Assembly: GCA_014055525.1 (NCBI GenBank) | Contig: WIAH01000026.1 | Location: 1-39,161, forward strand | Reading direction: 5' to 3' | DNA: 39,161 bases | Source of the DNA: Nitrospira sp. CR1.3 | GTDB taxonomy: Bacteria; Nitrospirota; Nitrospiria; Nitrospirales; Nitrospiraceae | In this document: positions 12,982-21,156 of the stretch, piece after piece | How the letters are laid out: each line of letters begins with the position of its first letter | How positions within the stretch are numbered: the stretch's first letter is position 1 | The notes under the pieces: model-generated | The model's database searches: none | The model's input: only the letters and a program-made list of their open reading frames with translations | Told to the model about the DNA's origin: nothing | Made by a program: the position numbers and the translations under genes

Positions 12982-15062
12982 TTCTTCCCAGTGCCCGTCA
13001 GATTGGCGATCATGTCCTTGAGGTTGCCGGTCTTCATGGCCTCGGCCATATAACCCTTGGCCTGCTCGATCCCTTCGTTGGCCACCTCAAGCGTGATGTA
13101 GGTTACGCCGATCTTCTCCGCATGCTTGATGATCAAGGCCTTGGTGCAGTCGCGCATGAATCCTTCCGGCGCGCGCTCCAGTCTTGCCTGGGCATCGGCC
13201 GTCCAGGTATATGGGGACGACTCAGGATGACCGGCGCTCATTCCTTTGCCGTTCTCATGCGCGCCGTTCTCACTCACGGCAGCCAACTTGGCTTCGGCTT
13301 CAGCCGAGATGCCGGCTCCCTTGTTCGCGAAAATCGGTTGATAGTCTTCATCCGCCGCTTCCTTGATCATGGGGGCGGCGTATTCGAGCGTAATCGTGGT
13401 CATCCCCAGCTTTCGGGCGCTCTTTTCAATCTTGGCTTTGGCGCGCCGCCGCTGGAATCCTGCCGGGACGGCGCGAATCGCTTCCTTGGCGTCTTTCGTC
13501 CATTGCATCGGCACGTCGTCATAGGCCAGATCGGTTTCCACTTCGCCTTCGGCCTTGGCCGCCGCTTCGAAGATGCTCTTGTCGACTTGCTTGAACCGGG
13601 CGCCCTCGGCACTGCAAACGGGACATTTGACCGGCGTCTCTCCTTTTCCGATGTAGCCGCAACCGTCACAGACGAAATAATTCTGGCTCATCCGGTCGAG
13701 ATAAGCCTGCGTCGCTGCTGAGTTCTTCGGCTTCTCTTCGACCACCTGGGTCATCATGCCGCTGAGCGTCGAGCCCATAAGATCCTTGGCGACCGAATCG
13801 TCCGCTTGCATCTTGTCGCGATCAATCCCGGCCGCGTCGAGACTTCCACCAAGCGCCCGCATGGCGTCCATCGCGCCTTTCGGCAGGATATGGCCGACCG
13901 CCGCGTCCACGACCGTATTGCTGATGATCGTATGGCCTTTTTCGATGGCATAGCGGTGAATGGCAGTTTTGGCGACGCCCCTTGCAAAAACCGGGATTTT
14001 CTCCATGCGCCGCAGAGCTTCTTCAGTCCAGGCGATCGTGTATTCCGCCTGCGTGTCGATCGGCGGCACATACTTGCGGTTCGACACCAGCACGTTACAG
14101 GGCGCGCTCCGGAGCAGATTCTCGGTGTTGCTGCCGATATCCATATCCTCATCACTATGAACACCGATCCGGCCGACAATCAGGAGCGCCGGCACGTCTT
14201 TCCGGACATATTGAATGATCTTTTCAAAGGCCTTGCCGTCCAGCAGAGTGGTCTTGACGTCGGTCTGCTCTGCCTGGGCGATCTCGCGGGAAATGTCCAG
14301 ATGTGACTGATAGATCTTGGCCAGGCCGCTGTCGATGATCTCTTCGTGCAGCTTTTCCTGCTCCTTGAATCGAAACACCTTCCCGGCTTCTTCATTCAGC
14401 ACACCGGAAATGCTGTGGAAAGCGGCATAGTGAAAATAGGGATCGAAGGCCGAGATGGCCTCGACCGGCATATTGAAGGCTTTGCCCAACGCCAGCCCGG
14501 TCATCAATCCGCCAAATGAATAGGGGCTGCCGTCCACCGCGACGACAATTTTCCCGCCGTTCAACGGCTGGATATTCTTGATGATCAGCATATCGGAGTT
14601 ACGGACGCGCCGGACGACCCGTTCCGTATTGCTGCCGATCACGCTGTCCTTGACGGCACCGACACCCAAGGCTCCCATAATGACGAGGTCGTAGGCGTTG
14701 GTATTGATATCCTCAGCCAGGACCTTCCAGTTGCGCCCTTCGAGGGAGCGCCGTTCAACCGGAAGATTGGCCTCATTGCACTTCTTGTCGACGTAGTCCA
14801 GGTAGGAATCGGTGATGATCTGCAGGCCGCGGGTGATCAGCGAATCATGGATCTGACGCTGGCGGTCGAGTTCCTTCTCATCGTGGTACTCCTCCGGGAG
14901 TCCCGCCTCCATCTGCTTGAAGCGCTTGTCATGCATTTTGGCGGCATAGACGTGGCTGCCGACGATCTTGGACCCGAAGACCTTGGCCATATGGACACCA
15001 ACGTCCACAGCCGTGTTTGAATGATCGGAATTATCGACGGGAACATAGATAGTCTTATACAT
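12975..15062 (-). CDS. Tandem universal stress protein fused to rubredoxin-like and three PCP_red domains
   Basis: A 695-residue multidomain protein. Residues 1-165 and 168-330 are two USP domains; both keep the nucleotide-binding loop G-x-x-G-x9-G-S-N-T-E (130-147 and 297-314). Residues 345-393 form a first PCP_red domain (AWTEEALRRMEKIPVFARGV). Residues 461-493 form a rubredoxin-like metal site with Cys465, 468, 480 and 483 (VCDGCGY, VKCPVCS). Residues 520-569 and 619-668 are two more PCP_red domains, each starting with Trp-Thr and ending in a TxITLE strand. I start at ATG 15062, which has GGAGG upstream; seven codons more are possible. PCP_red is known from light-independent protochlorophyllide reductase, yet no chlorophyll gene is seen. 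Nucleotide sensing plus a redox metal site suggests a redox- or energy-state scaffold (inference). Confidence 0.85.
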   Translation of the reverse strand: MYKTIYVPVDNSDHSNTAVDVGVHMAKVFGSKIVGSHVYAAKMHDKRFKQMEAGLPEEYHDEKELDRQRQIHDSLITRGLQIITDSYLDYVDKKCNEANLPVERRSLEGRNWKVLAEDINTNAYDLVIMGALGVGAVKDSVIGSNTERVVRRVRNSDMLIIKNIQPLNGGKIVVAVDGSPYSFGGLMTGLALGKAFNMPVEAISAFDPYFHYAAFHSISGVLNEEAGKVFRFKEQEKLHEEIIDSGLAKIYQSHLDISREIAQAEQTDVKTTLLDGKAFEKIIQYVRKDVPALLIVGRIGVHSDEDMDIGSNTENLLRSAPCNVLVSNRKYVPPIDTQAEYTIAWTEEALRRMEKIPVFARGVAKTAIHRYAIEKGHTIISNTVVDAAVGHILPKGAMDAMRALGGSLDAAGIDRDKMQADDSVAKDLMGSTLSGMMTQVVEEKPKNSAATQAYLDRMSQNYFVCDGCGYIGKGETPVKCPVCSAEGARFKQVDKSIFEAAAKAEGEVETDLAYDDVPMQWTKDAKEAIRAVPAGFQRRRAKAKIEKSARKLGMTTITLEYAAPMIKEAADEDYQPIFANKGAGISAEAEAKLAAVSENGAHENGKGMSAGHPESSPYTWTADAQARLERAPEGFMRDCTKALIIKHAEKIGVTYITLEVANEGIEQAKGYMAEAMKTGNLKDMIANLTGTGKKG

Positions 15063-15202
15063 CGAGATGCCTCCTCCAGGCACTCACACAGCCGGGGGTA
15101 AACCGCCGTAATTGTCAGAAAAACCAAACGGTTGACGAAGTTCCCCCCTGTAAAAGAAGCGGCATGATAGCACCGCGCTTTACGGGATTGCAAGGTGGAC
15201 GG

Positions 15203-15351
15203 ACGCGTCAACCGTCCTACGTCAAACGGAGGGATGGAGCGGTGATGAACGGCGTAACTGGAGAGAACCGCCTGAGCCTGGTAGGGCGGAACCTCCTCAG
15301 ATTTTGGAGATTTCCTGCTCGATTGACGGTTGACGAGTGACGGTTGATTTC
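15203..15351. repeat. Inverted heptad arrays flanking the gap before the USP fusion gene
   Basis: Left array 15203-15226 reads GCGTCAA, CCGTCCT, ACGTCAA. Right array 15324-15351 reads TGACGGT, TGACGAG, TGACGGT, TGATTTC. A 22-base stretch of the left matches the reverse complement of the right at 19 positions. The right array lies inside the 3' end of the radical SAM gene and encodes part of its last 20 residues. The 15063-15296 gap otherwise holds no gene. Confidence 0.75.
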
Positions 15352-16919
15352 CGCGACCGAAGAATCTCCTCCAAGGACAGGAGCGCTTCCCGGCCGGAAT
15401 TTCCCTCTATTCCTCGGATCAGGCTGGTATCAGCGTACCTCCCAGAATCCGACTCGGCTTGAGACAACGAGCCTGTCCACTTGCGCGGATCATGGCTTCC
15501 GTCCTTCCGCTCCCAAGCCTTGAGACAGGCCTTGGCAATGATTTTGTTCAAAGGCGCCGGATTGTAGAGGAGTTTTCTGATACTGGTCGGAGTCAGCATC
15601 AAGGGGTTGTAGCCCGCCGAGAGATAGCCTTCCTCCAACAGGCGATGTTCAAGGTCGGTATTCGGCTGGATACCCAGGAAGAACATCAGGGGGAAGACAC
15701 GCTCCTCTCCTAGGATCGAGGCGACGGTTTTGTAGGCTTCGACGCTTTGTAGCAGGGTCTCCTCGGTTTCCTTCGGACTGTTGAGCGAGTAGTTCAGGAT
15801 CACCTTGCCCTTGAAGCCTGCTTCCGCCAGGTACCGGCATCCGTCGTACAGCCGTTCGAGCTTGAATCCCATATGCAGGTTGTTGAGGACCTCCTGCGAT
15901 CCGGAGGTAATCGCAACTTCCAGGTCGCCGACACCGGATCGAACCATCAGCCTGGCCAAGTCAGGCGTGATCAATGAGGTTCGGATGTAGCCGGACCACT
16001 CGATCGCCATTTTCTCGCTGATGATTCTCTCGAGGATCTCGGTGCATTGCGGATAGGCTTCCTTGCCGGTGATGAATTGGGCGTCGGTGAACCAGAAACG
16101 GCGAGTTCCCCATTGATGATAATGCTGAGCGATGTCCTTCACCACCATGTCGGGCGGTCGATAACGGACCCGCTTGCCTTCGATATAGGGGTAGAGGCAG
16201 AAGGCGCAGTCATAGGGACAACCGCGCTTGGTTTGCACACCGATGGCGTCGTCTTGGTATTCGCGATACTGCGGGAAGATCGACGTGAGATAGGGCAGGT
16301 CGACCGTAAGGGCATCGAGGAGCGCCGGCGAGCCCTGCTGACCCTTTCTGATCCGCCCTCCTTCCTTGACAATGTAGCGCTCATCCTCGATCGACCGACC
16401 TTCGATCAGCTTCAGGATAGCGTCTTCGCCTTCGCCCAAGAGGCCGATCGTTCCTTCAGGCAATTTTTCGATCAGTTGATCGGCAAAAGCCGTGAAGGCG
16501 CCGCCGCCGATCATGATCTGGGACTTGGGAAATTCCTTCCGGATCAGCCAGGGGTACGAAAGGATCGTATAGATGTGGCTGTAGTAACGATACAGTTGCT
16601 TCACGCCCTCGATCGAGGCCGAGATGCGTTTGAGCGGATTGCTGGCGAAGTAGAAATTGAAGGCATGTTCCAGAGAAGAATCGCCTTCGTGGGGCGAGAA
16701 AATCTGGATATCGCGCCAGGAAAAGCAGACCAAATCGGGCTTGAACTCGGTGGCGGCATCGCGGATCGCCTGGCTGCGCCTCGATACGGGGAAAAGGGAT
16801 AAATCAAGAATCCGTTGGCGCACCTCAGGCTTCCGGCGATGAATGAAATCAGCCAGGTAGGTGATCCCGATGGGATAGACTTTTTTACATGGCAGAAAAA
16901 TATAAAGGATGGAGTTCAT
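15297..16919 (-). CDS. Radical SAM protein with N-terminal B12-binding-like region
   Basis: A 540-residue protein. Residues 1-195 have the layout of the Rossmann-like B12-binding region that precedes many radical SAM domains (PIGITYLADFI, CFSWRDIQIF, IMIGGGAFTAFAD, LLGEGEDAILKLIEG), though the cobalamin-ligand DxHxxG motif is not evident. The radical SAM motif is CPYDCAFC (Cys234, 238, 241), followed by YRPPDMVVKDI and the FTDAQF and EVAITSGSQEVL strands. Such enzymes methylate or rearrange lipids, quinones, tetrapyrroles and peptides. I choose ATG 16919 since the frame up to 17030 reads through a repeat and the ubiE end. The C-terminal 20 residues (RKSTVTRQPSIEQEISKI) come from a heptad array. 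It lies directly downstream of ubiE/menG. Confidence 0.82.
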   Translation of the reverse strand: MNSILYIFLPCKKVYPIGITYLADFIHRRKPEVRQRILDLSLFPVSRRSQAIRDAATEFKPDLVCFSWRDIQIFSPHEGDSSLEHAFNFYFASNPLKRISASIEGVKQLYRYYSHIYTILSYPWLIRKEFPKSQIMIGGGAFTAFADQLIEKLPEGTIGLLGEGEDAILKLIEGRSIEDERYIVKEGGRIRKGQQGSPALLDALTVDLPYLTSIFPQYREYQDDAIGVQTKRGCPYDCAFCLYPYIEGKRVRYRPPDMVVKDIAQHYHQWGTRRFWFTDAQFITGKEAYPQCTEILERIISEKMAIEWSGYIRTSLITPDLARLMVRSGVGDLEVAITSGSQEVLNNLHMGFKLERLYDGCRYLAEAGFKGKVILNYSLNSPKETEETLLQSVEAYKTVASILGEERVFPLMFFLGIQPNTDLEHRLLEEGYLSAGYNPLMLTPTSIRKLLYNPAPLNKIIAKACLKAWERKDGSHDPRKWTGSLSQAESDSGRYADTSLIRGIEGNSGREALLSLEEILRSRKSTVTRQPSIEQEISKI

Positions 16920-16923
16920 GGTC

Positions 16924-16994
16924 GAAAAGTTACCAAGTCGGAAAGTTGGGACTTCAAGGACCTGATGACTTTCTGACCTGTCAACTTGAGCACT
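16924..16994. repeat. Inverted pair of 8-base arrays between ubiE and the radical SAM gene
   Basis: Left array 16924-16955 (GAAAAGTT, ACCAAGTC, GGAAAGTT, GGGACTTC) and right array 16963-16994 (TGATGACT, TTCTGACC, TGTCAACT, TGAGCACT) keep period 8 and are imperfect reverse complements (AAGTTGAC/AGGTCAGA against AAGTTACC/AAGTCGGA). They fill the 76-base gap between the two minus-strand genes. The unit resembles the one between lolA and the dioxygenase gene. Confidence 0.7.
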
Positions 16995-16995
16995 A

Positions 16996-17772
16996 TCATT
17001 TAACTGCCACATGTATCGCCACGATCCCACCGGTCAGATTCTTGTACGAAACCTGGCGGAAGCCGGCCTCTCGGAGTACCTGGCAGAGCCGTTCCTGATC
17101 CGGGAACGTCCGGATCGACGCCGGCAAGTATTCATAGACGCCGGTCTTGTCCCGCGCCACTTTTGTTCCAATCCAGGGGAGCAACCTAAAGGAATACCAG
17201 TCATAGAGGGCCCGCAACCAGCCAAAGACCGGGCGGGAGAATTCGAGGCAGACAAAGGTGCCTCCCGGCTTCATTACACGACGAATTTCACCGACGGCTT
17301 GGGCCAGATTGCCGACGTTGCGCATGCAAAATCCCGTCGTCACCGCGTCGAACGTATTGTCGGCAAACCCCAACTGTTCGGCGTTGGCCTGCAAACAATG
17401 GATCTTGGCCGCCAACCCCTCATTCGAAACCTTTTTCAGTCCCTCGACCAGCATCGCATGATTGAGATCCGACGCGATCACGCGCCCCGTCACTCCCATG
17501 CGGGGCTCGACCAGGAGGGCCAGATCCGCAGTCCCTGAGCCGACGTCGAGTGCCGTCCCCTGTTCGACCATCGGAACCATTGCAGCGGTCAGTTTTTTCC
17601 AGCGGTAGTGCAGGCCGAAACTCAGAAGGGTGTTGTTCAAATCGTACACGCCGGCGATGGCGGTGAACATCCGCTGGACGGCCTGCTCCCGCGCCTGGCC
17701 GGACCAGGTCGAGACGGCTTGTGCCTGGGTCCCCTCCTCATGAATGACGGGCGGTAGGTCTGCTCGCACCAT
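16996..17772 (-). CDS. ubiE: Demethylmenaquinone/ubiquinone C-methyltransferase
   Basis: UbiE/MenG methylates the quinone ring with SAM, the last ring methylation step of menaquinone (and of ubiquinone where made). The 258-residue protein shows [20 protein letters not shown] and YRWKK at the front, SAM motif [23 protein letters not shown], then [20 protein letters not shown] and CLEFSRP, all diagnostic for the family. [19 protein letters not shown] and the [14 protein letters not shown] end are also typical. The start is ATG 17772; the longer frame to 17976 runs antisense into uvrA. In a menaquinone-using organism the symbol menG would be equally correct. A 30-residue N-terminal extension ([15 protein letters not shown]) precedes the fold. 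It is divergent from uvrA, 70 bases apart. Confidence 0.92.
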   Translation of the reverse strand: MVRADLPPVIHEEGTQAQAVSTWSGQAREQAVQRMFTAIAGVYDLNNTLLSFGLHYRWKKLTAAMVPMVEQGTALDVGSGTADLALLVEPRMGVTGRVIASDLNHAMLVEGLKKVSNEGLAAKIHCLQANAEQLGFADNTFDAVTTGFCMRNVGNLAQAVGEIRRVMKPGGTFVCLEFSRPVFGWLRALYDWYSFRLLPWIGTKVARDKTGVYEYLPASIRTFPDQERLCQVLREAGFRQVSYKNLTGGIVAIHVAVK

Positions 17773-17803
17773 AGGCAGACCTGGTAGCACCTGCTTTTGA
17801 GCT

Positions 17804-17840
17804 TTGTCAAGGCAAGGAGAGCGGATGATATAATCCGCTC
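17804..17840 (+). promoter_or_regulatory. uvrA promoter with palindromic operator over the -10 box
   Basis: TTGTCA (17804-17809), 19-base spacer, perfect TATAAT (17829-17834). A perfect inverted repeat GAGCGGAT-GATATA-ATCCGCTC spans 17819-17840, so the -10 box sits across its loop and right arm. The ATG of uvrA (17843) lies 8 bases after the -10, which predicts a leaderless mRNA. A repressor bound to the palindrome would block polymerase directly; a damage-responsive regulator is a reasonable guess, but the motif is not the classical LexA box. Confidence 0.5.
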
Positions 17841-17842
17841 CC

Positions 17843-20419
17843 ATGCCCGGTTCAATCGTCATCAAAGGCGCGCGCGAGCACAATCTCAAGAACATCGACG
17901 TCGAGATCCCCCGCGACAAGCTCGTCGTCATCACAGGCCTGAGCGGCTCAGGCAAGTCCTCCCTCGCCTTCGACACGATCTATGCCGAAGGCCAACGACG
18001 CTACGTCGAATCGCTGTCCGCCTATGCCCGTCAGTTTCTCGAACAGATGGGCAAGCCGGACGTGGATTCCATCGAGGGGTTATCTCCCGCGATCTCCATC
18101 GAACAGAAGAGCACCAGCCACAATCCCCGCTCCACGGTTGGGACTGTTACAGAAATCTACGACTATTTGCGATTGCTCTTCGCGAGAGTCGGACGGCCGT
18201 ACTGTTTTCAATGCGGCCAAGAGATTACCGCGCAGACGGTTCAACAGATGGTCGATGCCATCGCCGCCTTGCCGGAAGGGATGAAGTTCCAAATCCTTGC
18301 CCCGATCGTCCGCGGGCGCAAGGGAGAGTACCGGAAGGAACTCTTGGAGATGCGACGCGCCGGCTATGTCCGTGCCCGTATCGATGACAAGCTCGTCGAT
18401 CTCGGCGAAGACATCACGCTCGACAAGCAGAAGAAGCACACCATCGAAATCGTTGTCGATCGATTGGTCATGAAACCGGGCGAGGCCTTGATGCGGCGGT
18501 TGGCCGACTCGGTTGAAACCTCGCTCAAGCTGGCAGGCGGACTCGTCGGCGTCCTGACCGAAGACGGCAGAACGCTGTTGTACAGCGAAAAACTCGCCTG
18601 CATCCGGTGCGGCGTCAGTTATCCCGAAGTTACGCCGCGCATCTTTTCCTTCAACAGTCCGCACGGCGCCTGTCCGGCTTGCGACGGCATCGGGTATGCC
18701 TTGACGCCCGGCTGTCCCGAAGAAGAAGATTTCACGCTGCTCGAGCGGTGCGAAGCGTGCCATGGGGCGCGGCTCAGACCGGAAAGTCTCTCGGTCAAGA
18801 TCGCCAAGCAATCGATTGCGGAAGTGACGCGGCTGTCCGTGCGGGCCGCCGCGGATTTCTTCGTGTCGTTGAAGTTCACCGACCGTGAACTGGTCATCGC
18901 GCATCGCATCCTGAAGGAGATTCGCGAGCGGCTCGGATTTCTCGTCAATGTCGGCCTCGATTACCTGACGCTCGATCGGGCAGCCGCCACACTGTCCGGA
19001 GGAGAAGGACAGCGCATTCGATTGGCGACGCAGATCGGATCAGGATTGGTGGGCGTGCTCTATATCCTGGACGAGCCGTCGATCGGGCTGCACCAGCGGG
19101 ACAACCGCCGCTTGCTCCAGACGCTGGTGCGTCTTCGGGACCTGGGCAATACGGTCGTGGTCGTCGAGCACGATGCCGAAACGATGCAGGCGGCAGATCA
19201 TATTCTGGACATGGGCCCCGGCGCGGGCTCTCATGGAGGGTATGTCATCGCACAGGGAACCACCAAGCAAGTCATGGCTGATCCCCGTTCGCTGACGGGG
19301 CAGTACTTGCGTGGAGTCCAAACAGTAGCGGTGCCCCGGCGGCAACGGAAGGCCAAAGGCTTTCTGTCCATCGTCGACGCTCAAAAGCACAATCTCAAGA
19401 ATCTGACGGCCAGGATTCCGCTCGGGCTCCTCACCTGCGTGACCGGCGTGTCCGGTTCGGGCAAGAGCACGCTGGTCCTCGAAGTGCTGTTCCATTCGCT
19501 GTCCCAACTGCTGCTAAGTGGAAGGAAGGGGACAGGCACCGCCGGGGACGATCCCCCTTCTGCACGGCGACTGTCCCTCTCCCGGCGGAGCCAGCTCCCT
19601 CTCGACGGGTGCAAGGAATTGCACGGCGTGCTGGCGCTCGACAAGGTGATCGATATCGATCAATCGCCGATCGGGCGCACGCCCCGGTCGAATCCGGCCA
19701 CCTATACGGGCCTGTTCGGCTACATCCGCGATCTATACTCGAATCTTCCGGAGTCACGCGTCCGCGGCTATAAACCGGGGCGCTACAGTTTCAATGTCAA
19801 AGGCGGGCGTTGCGAGGCCTGCCAAGGCGACGGGCTCATCAAGATCGAGATGCACTTTCTTCCGGACGTGTACGTGACCTGCGAAGTCTGCAAAGGCCAA
19901 CGCTACAACCGGGAAACCCTCGAGATTCTGCACAAGGGGAAGAGCATCGCTGACGTCCTGAACATGACGGTCGACGACGCGCTGGAATTCTTCGAGCACA
20001 TTCCGCTGATCAAGTCGAAACTGCAGACGCTGCACGACGTCGGTTTGCACTACGTGAGACTCGGGCAATCCGCAACGACACTCTCGGGCGGCGAGGCACA
20101 ACGCGTGAAGCTGTCGCGCGAATTGTCGAAGCGGGCGACCGGACGAACGATGTACATTCTGGACGAGCCGACGACCGGCCTCCATTTTGCCGACGTGCAA
20201 CGGCTGCTCGATGTGCTTGACCGTCTGGTCGAAGCAGGCAACACCGTTCTCGTCATCGAGCACAACCTCGATGTGATCAAGAACGCTGATTGGATCATCG
20301 ACCTTGGACCGGAAGGCGGCGACCGCGGGGGTGAAATTGTGGCGGAAGGGCCGCCGCGCGAGGTCGCGAGGTCGAAGCGGTCCTATACGGGACAGGTGTT
20401 GAAGGAAGCAGGGCTGTAG
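17843..20419 (+). CDS. uvrA: Excinuclease ABC subunit A, lacking the insertion domain
   Basis: UvrA is the dimeric damage sensor of nucleotide excision repair. The 858-residue protein keeps Walker A of NBD1 ([14 protein letters not shown]), the UvrB-binding region (about residues 117-230), the first zinc module (CIRC near 253, CPAC near 276), signature [13 protein letters not shown] (near 385), Walker A of NBD2 [14 protein letters not shown] (near 535), [19 protein letters not shown], zinc module [18 protein letters not shown], and signature [17 protein letters not shown]. Between CPACDGIG and CEACHGARL only 18 residues remain, where E. coli UvrA has about 118: the insertion domain is missing, and this accounts for the short length against about 940. 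NBD2 also has about 30 extra residues (near 560-595) encoded by a REP-like repeat. The frame is open throughout, so it is probably functional. Confidence 0.95.
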   Translation: MPGSIVIKGAREHNLKNIDVEIPRDKLVVITGLSGSGKSSLAFDTIYAEGQRRYVESLSAYARQFLEQMGKPDVDSIEGLSPAISIEQKSTSHNPRSTVGTVTEIYDYLRLLFARVGRPYCFQCGQEITAQTVQQMVDAIAALPEGMKFQILAPIVRGRKGEYRKELLEMRRAGYVRARIDDKLVDLGEDITLDKQKKHTIEIVVDRLVMKPGEALMRRLADSVETSLKLAGGLVGVLTEDGRTLLYSEKLACIRCGVSYPEVTPRIFSFNSPHGACPACDGIGYALTPGCPEEEDFTLLERCEACHGARLRPESLSVKIAKQSIAEVTRLSVRAAADFFVSLKFTDRELVIAHRILKEIRERLGFLVNVGLDYLTLDRAAATLSGGEGQRIRLATQIGSGLVGVLYILDEPSIGLHQRDNRRLLQTLVRLRDLGNTVVVVEHDAETMQAADHILDMGPGAGSHGGYVIAQGTTKQVMADPRSLTGQYLRGVQTVAVPRRQRKAKGFLSIVDAQKHNLKNLTARIPLGLLTCVTGVSGSGKSTLVLEVLFHSLSQLLLSGRKGTGTAGDDPPSARRLSLSRRSQLPLDGCKELHGVLALDKVIDIDQSPIGRTPRSNPATYTGLFGYIRDLYSNLPESRVRGYKPGRYSFNVKGGRCEACQGDGLIKIEMHFLPDVYVTCEVCKGQRYNRETLEILHKGKSIADVLNMTVDDALEFFEHIPLIKSKLQTLHDVGLHYVRLGQSATTLSGGEAQRVKLSRELSKRATGRTMYILDEPTTGLHFADVQRLLDVLDRLVEAGNTVLVIEHNLDVIKNADWIIDLGPEGGDRGGEIVAEGPPREVARSKRSYTGQVLKEAGL
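19528..19600. repeat. REP-like palindrome inserted in frame within uvrA
   Basis: GGGGACAG (19528-19535) pairs with CTGTCCC (19571-19577). GGGACAGGCACCGCC (19529-19543) is an exact 15-base inverted match to 20456-20470 just after the gene, and GGCGGAGCCAG (19584-19594) matches, inverted, the other half of that downstream element. The family GGGACAGGCACC is typical of REP sequences mobilised by RAYT transposases (established for other bacteria). It encodes the low-complexity stretch [18 protein letters not shown]. Confidence 0.72.
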
Positions 20420-20470
20420 GGGACTGGCTCATTGAAGGGACTGGCTCCGCCGTGAGGCGGTGCCTGTCCC
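20419..20470. repeat. REP-like hairpin after uvrA
   Basis: GGGACTGGCTCCGCC (20437-20451) pairs with GGCGGTGCCTGTCCC (20456-20470) around a 4-base loop; a partial copy GGGGACTGGCTC sits at 20419-20430. It shares both arms, in the opposite orientation, with the element inside uvrA. It could also help end uvrA transcription, though no U-run follows. Confidence 0.68.
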
Positions 20471-20510
20471 TGCGAGGGAACGGCGCACAAGGCCATGATA
20501 TCGGATCAAG

Positions 20511-20715
20511 ATGGAGGGGTGACGAAGGATGGATCTTTCGGGAGCCGCCATAATGCGTTGAATGGGGGCGGCATCCGGCTCGTTACTGTTGGCCGCGTGC
20601 TCCTCTAATGCGCGACCGGAGTCGCATGCCGTCGCACCGCGGCGCTTTGTGGGCCATATCTTTCCATGTCCGCTATGGCGACTCCCGAAAGATCCATCCC
20701 TTCCACCCCGCAGGG
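20511..20715. repeat. MITE-like element with 26-bp terminal inverted repeats
   Basis: The arm at 20527-20552 (begins GGATGGATCTTTCGGGAG) and its partner at 20674-20699 are inverted copies with a single mismatch in 26 bases. Weaker complementarity continues outward (GGAGGGGTG against CACCCCGC). The 121 bases between hold further short inverted pieces (GGCGGCATCCGG, CCGGAGTCGCATGCCG, GCCGCG/CGCGGC) but no gene. No clear target duplication is visible. It could be a MITE, a structured RNA or a large transcription barrier. With the REP element it accounts for most of the 400-base gap between uvrA and the next gene. Confidence 0.55.
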
Positions 20716-20823
20716 GAGAAATGGGTAAGAGACGCTAATGGCACCGATGGCCTTCAGTCGCGTCAATCCTGATGACCGCTTGTGCTAGGCTACTAGCCGT
20801 GAGCTTTGTACATAAGGAGGCCC

Positions 20824-21153
20824 ATGCACACGATCCTCTTGTTGACCGTATCGAATATTTTTATGACCTTCGCCTGGTACGGTCATTTGAAGTATAAGGA
20901 CTCGCCCTTGTGGATTGTGATCGTGGCGAGCTGGGGCATCGCCTTCTTCGAATATTGTTTCCAGGTGCCGGCCAACCGGATCGGGCACTATGAATTCACT
21001 GCAGCCCAATTGAAAACCTTCCAGGAAGTCATTACGCTGGTCGTGTTCTGCGTCTTTTCCGTGCTGTATCTCAAAGAGCCGCTCAAGTGGAATTACCTGG
21101 CCGGGTTCGGCCTGATGGTGGGAGCGGTGTTTCTCATCTTCAAGGAGTGGTAA
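20824..21153 (+). CDS. DUF486 family small membrane protein
   Basis: A 109-residue protein with four hydrophobic helices (LLLTVSNIFMTFAWYGHL, WIVIVASWGIAFFEYCFQVP, VITLVVFCVFSVLYL, YLAGFGLMVGAVFLIF). The AWYGHLK, FEYCFQVPANRIG and KTFQEVITL segments are the conserved core of DUF486, a family distantly like the small multidrug resistance/EamA transporters; its function is not established. A strong Shine-Dalgarno AAGGAGG (20814-20820) lies 3 bases before ATG 20824. The frame is open to TTG 20806, but that would bury the ribosome site. It ends 3 bases before the HerA-like gene, so the two are surely co-transcribed. Confidence 0.85.
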   Translation: MHTILLLTVSNIFMTFAWYGHLKYKDSPLWIVIVASWGIAFFEYCFQVPANRIGHYEFTAAQLKTFQEVITLVVFCVFSVLYLKEPLKWNYLAGFGLMVGAVFLIFKEW

Positions 21154-21156
21154 ACC

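Noticed and set aside
16919..17030. Extended start of the radical SAM gene at 17030
   Set aside because: The extra 37 codons read through the 8-base repeat arrays and the ubiE end; the homology-like region begins at the ATG at 16919.
17843..20419. Short UvrA considered a frameshifted or UvrA2-type protein
   Set aside because: One open frame keeps the UvrB-binding domain and all ATPase and zinc motifs; only the insertion domain is missing.
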